Shown: piece by piece, positions 6,111 through 6,810 of the stretch
How the letters are laid out: each line of letters opens with the position of its first letter
Position numbering within the stretch: position 1 is the stretch's first letter
Assembly (NCBI GenBank): GCA_030607655.1
Contig: JAUWJN010000141.1
Location: forward strand, 1-6,810
Reading direction: 5' to 3'
Length of the DNA: 6,810 bases
Source of the DNA: a bacterium
Lineage (GTDB): Bacteria > Armatimonadota > Zipacnadia > Zipacnadales > Zipacnadaceae
The notes under the pieces: model-generated
Database searches by the model: none
What the model was told of the DNA's origin: nothing
The model's input: the letters and a program-made list of their open reading frames with translations, nothing else
Translations under genes and position numbers: made by a program

Positions 6111-6810
6111 GTGAGACCGTGCTTGGTTCCTCAGGACTTGGTGGTGGTAGCGCTGTCGGCAATAAGTCATAAGTTGCCTCGTCACCTAATTCCAGTACTG
6201 GTCCTCGCTGCCCTCAGTGTGGGCTTCTGGTTCCCGTGCATCGGGGCTGATAAAGTCCCGGTCGCCGGGCAGTACCAGACCTGGATGCAGCCCTGGCGGA
6301 GCCAGCAGCCACCGATGACAGCTACCCGCCAGTGGGATTCACTGCTTTGGGACAGTGTGGCCCAGTTTTATCCCTGGCGGCTGCTGCTCCACCGCGCCCT
6401 GCGTAGCAACCAGTTGGCCCTGTGGTCGCCGTATCAGTACTGCGGCTATCCCGTGGCGGCTAACGGCCAGTTTGGTCTCTTCTATCCCCCCAACTGGCTG
6501 CTGCTATTCCTGCATCCTGACAAATTCTTCGGAATCAGCCTGGCCCTGCATTTTTTCCTCGCTGGCCTGTTCACCTTTTATTTTTGCCGGCTTCTGGGGC
6601 TAGGGGTTGTCCCCTCTGTGTTTGCTGCCGTAGCCTTCTCTTATGGTGGTTTTATGGTAACCTGGGCCGAATTACCCAGTTTGGTCAATACCGCCACTTG
6701 GCTACCTGGGGCCCTGCTGGGTATAGAGCTTATCATAAGGCGGAGAAGTCGCCCGGGTATGGTACTGGCCGCCGTCTGCTTAGGCCTATCCCTCCTGGCC
6801 GGACATATGC
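6111..6810 (+). CDS. YfhO-like GT-C family membrane protein (3' partial)
   Basis: The frame is open from 6084 to the window end with no stop, giving about 233 residues from GTG 6111; the family is normally several hundred residues longer. Seen: a first membrane helix (LIPVLVLAALSVGFWFP, about 26-42), then a long likely extracytoplasmic loop with WDSLLWDSVAQFYPWRLLL (75-93) and LALWSPYQYCGYP followed by NGQFGLFYPPNWLLL, then helices at about 139-160 (LHFFLAGLFTFYFCRLLGLG) and 167-210 (FAAVAFSYGGFMVTWAELPS, then WLPGALLGIELII). This resembles YfhO and related GT-C glycosyltransferases, which use polyprenyl-phosphate sugars; Asp81 in D-x3-Q-x2-P is a candidate catalytic or metal-site Asp. The start is uncertain: GTG 6111 has no clear ribosome binding site, and GTG 6141/6144 or TTG 6174 are alternatives. 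No clear Shine-Dalgarno is present before any of them except a weak AGGA (6133-6136). The acceptor polymer is unknown. Confidence 0.78.
   Translation, partial: MRPCLVPQDLVVVALSAISHKLPRHLIPVLVLAALSVGFWFPCIGADKVPVAGQYQTWMQPWRSQQPPMTATRQWDSLLWDSVAQFYPWRLLLHRALRSNQLALWSPYQYCGYPVAANGQFGLFYPPNWLLLFLHPDKFFGISLALHFFLAGLFTFYFCRLLGLGVVPSVFAAVAFSYGGFMVTWAELPSLVNTATWLPGALLGIELIIRRRSRPGMVLAAVCLGLSLLAGHM

Noticed and set aside
6355..6603. An 82-residue open frame on the + strand inside the final gene
   Set aside because: It is out of frame with the longer open reading from 6084 to the window end, which shows clear YfhO-like sequence and membrane helices. The short frame has no family resemblance.

Overview
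The window reads as a bacterial chromosome segment, moderately GC-rich, with every recognisable gene on the + strand. Bacteria are indicated by a peptide deformylase and methionyl-tRNA formyltransferase pair, which serve formyl-methionine translation initiation, and by Shine-Dalgarno sites. An MttB-family methyltransferase, its corrinoid protein and a reductive activator of corrinoid proteins point to a strict anaerobe with methyl-corrinoid/tetrahydrofolate one-carbon metabolism, such as an acetogenic, syntrophic or sulfate-reducing type. Clostridia-like Firmicutes, Chloroflexota or deep actinobacterial lineages are all possible; the sequence alone does not settle the phylum.

Layout. Positions 2-871 hold the C-terminal part of a non-pyrrolysine MttB-family corrinoid methyltransferase, cut by the window edge. 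It is followed by def (915-1490) and fmt (1504-2436), a small TPR protein (2514-2861), a RACo/RamA-like ATP-dependent corrinoid reductase with an N-terminal 2Fe-2S domain (2893-4734), and an MttC-like corrinoid protein (4835-5467). After a 12-bp hairpin come a four-helix DMT/SMR-type membrane protein resembling ArnE/ArnF flippases (about 5581-6063) and the start of a large YfhO-like GT-C membrane protein (about 6111 to the window end).

How the genes fit together. The methyltransferase would take a methyl group from a quaternary amine or related substrate and pass it to the Co(I) corrinoid carried by the MttC-like protein. The activator would return accidentally oxidised Co(II) corrinoid to Co(I), using ATP and an electron received through its 2Fe-2S domain. 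The second methyltransferase, which moves the methyl from corrinoid to tetrahydrofolate, is not in view. The insertion of def-fmt and a TPR gene between mttB and the activator/corrinoid genes is the most unusual aspect of the layout. The last two genes look like a separate envelope-glycan unit: a lipid-linked sugar flippase candidate followed by a membrane glycosyltransferase candidate.

Regulatory structure. The 100-bp gap before the corrinoid gene holds two overlapping, mutually exclusive inverted repeats just upstream of a strong AGGAGG ribosome binding site. The gap after the corrinoid gene holds a perfect 12-bp stem. No tRNA, rRNA, CRISPR array or insertion sequence was seen.
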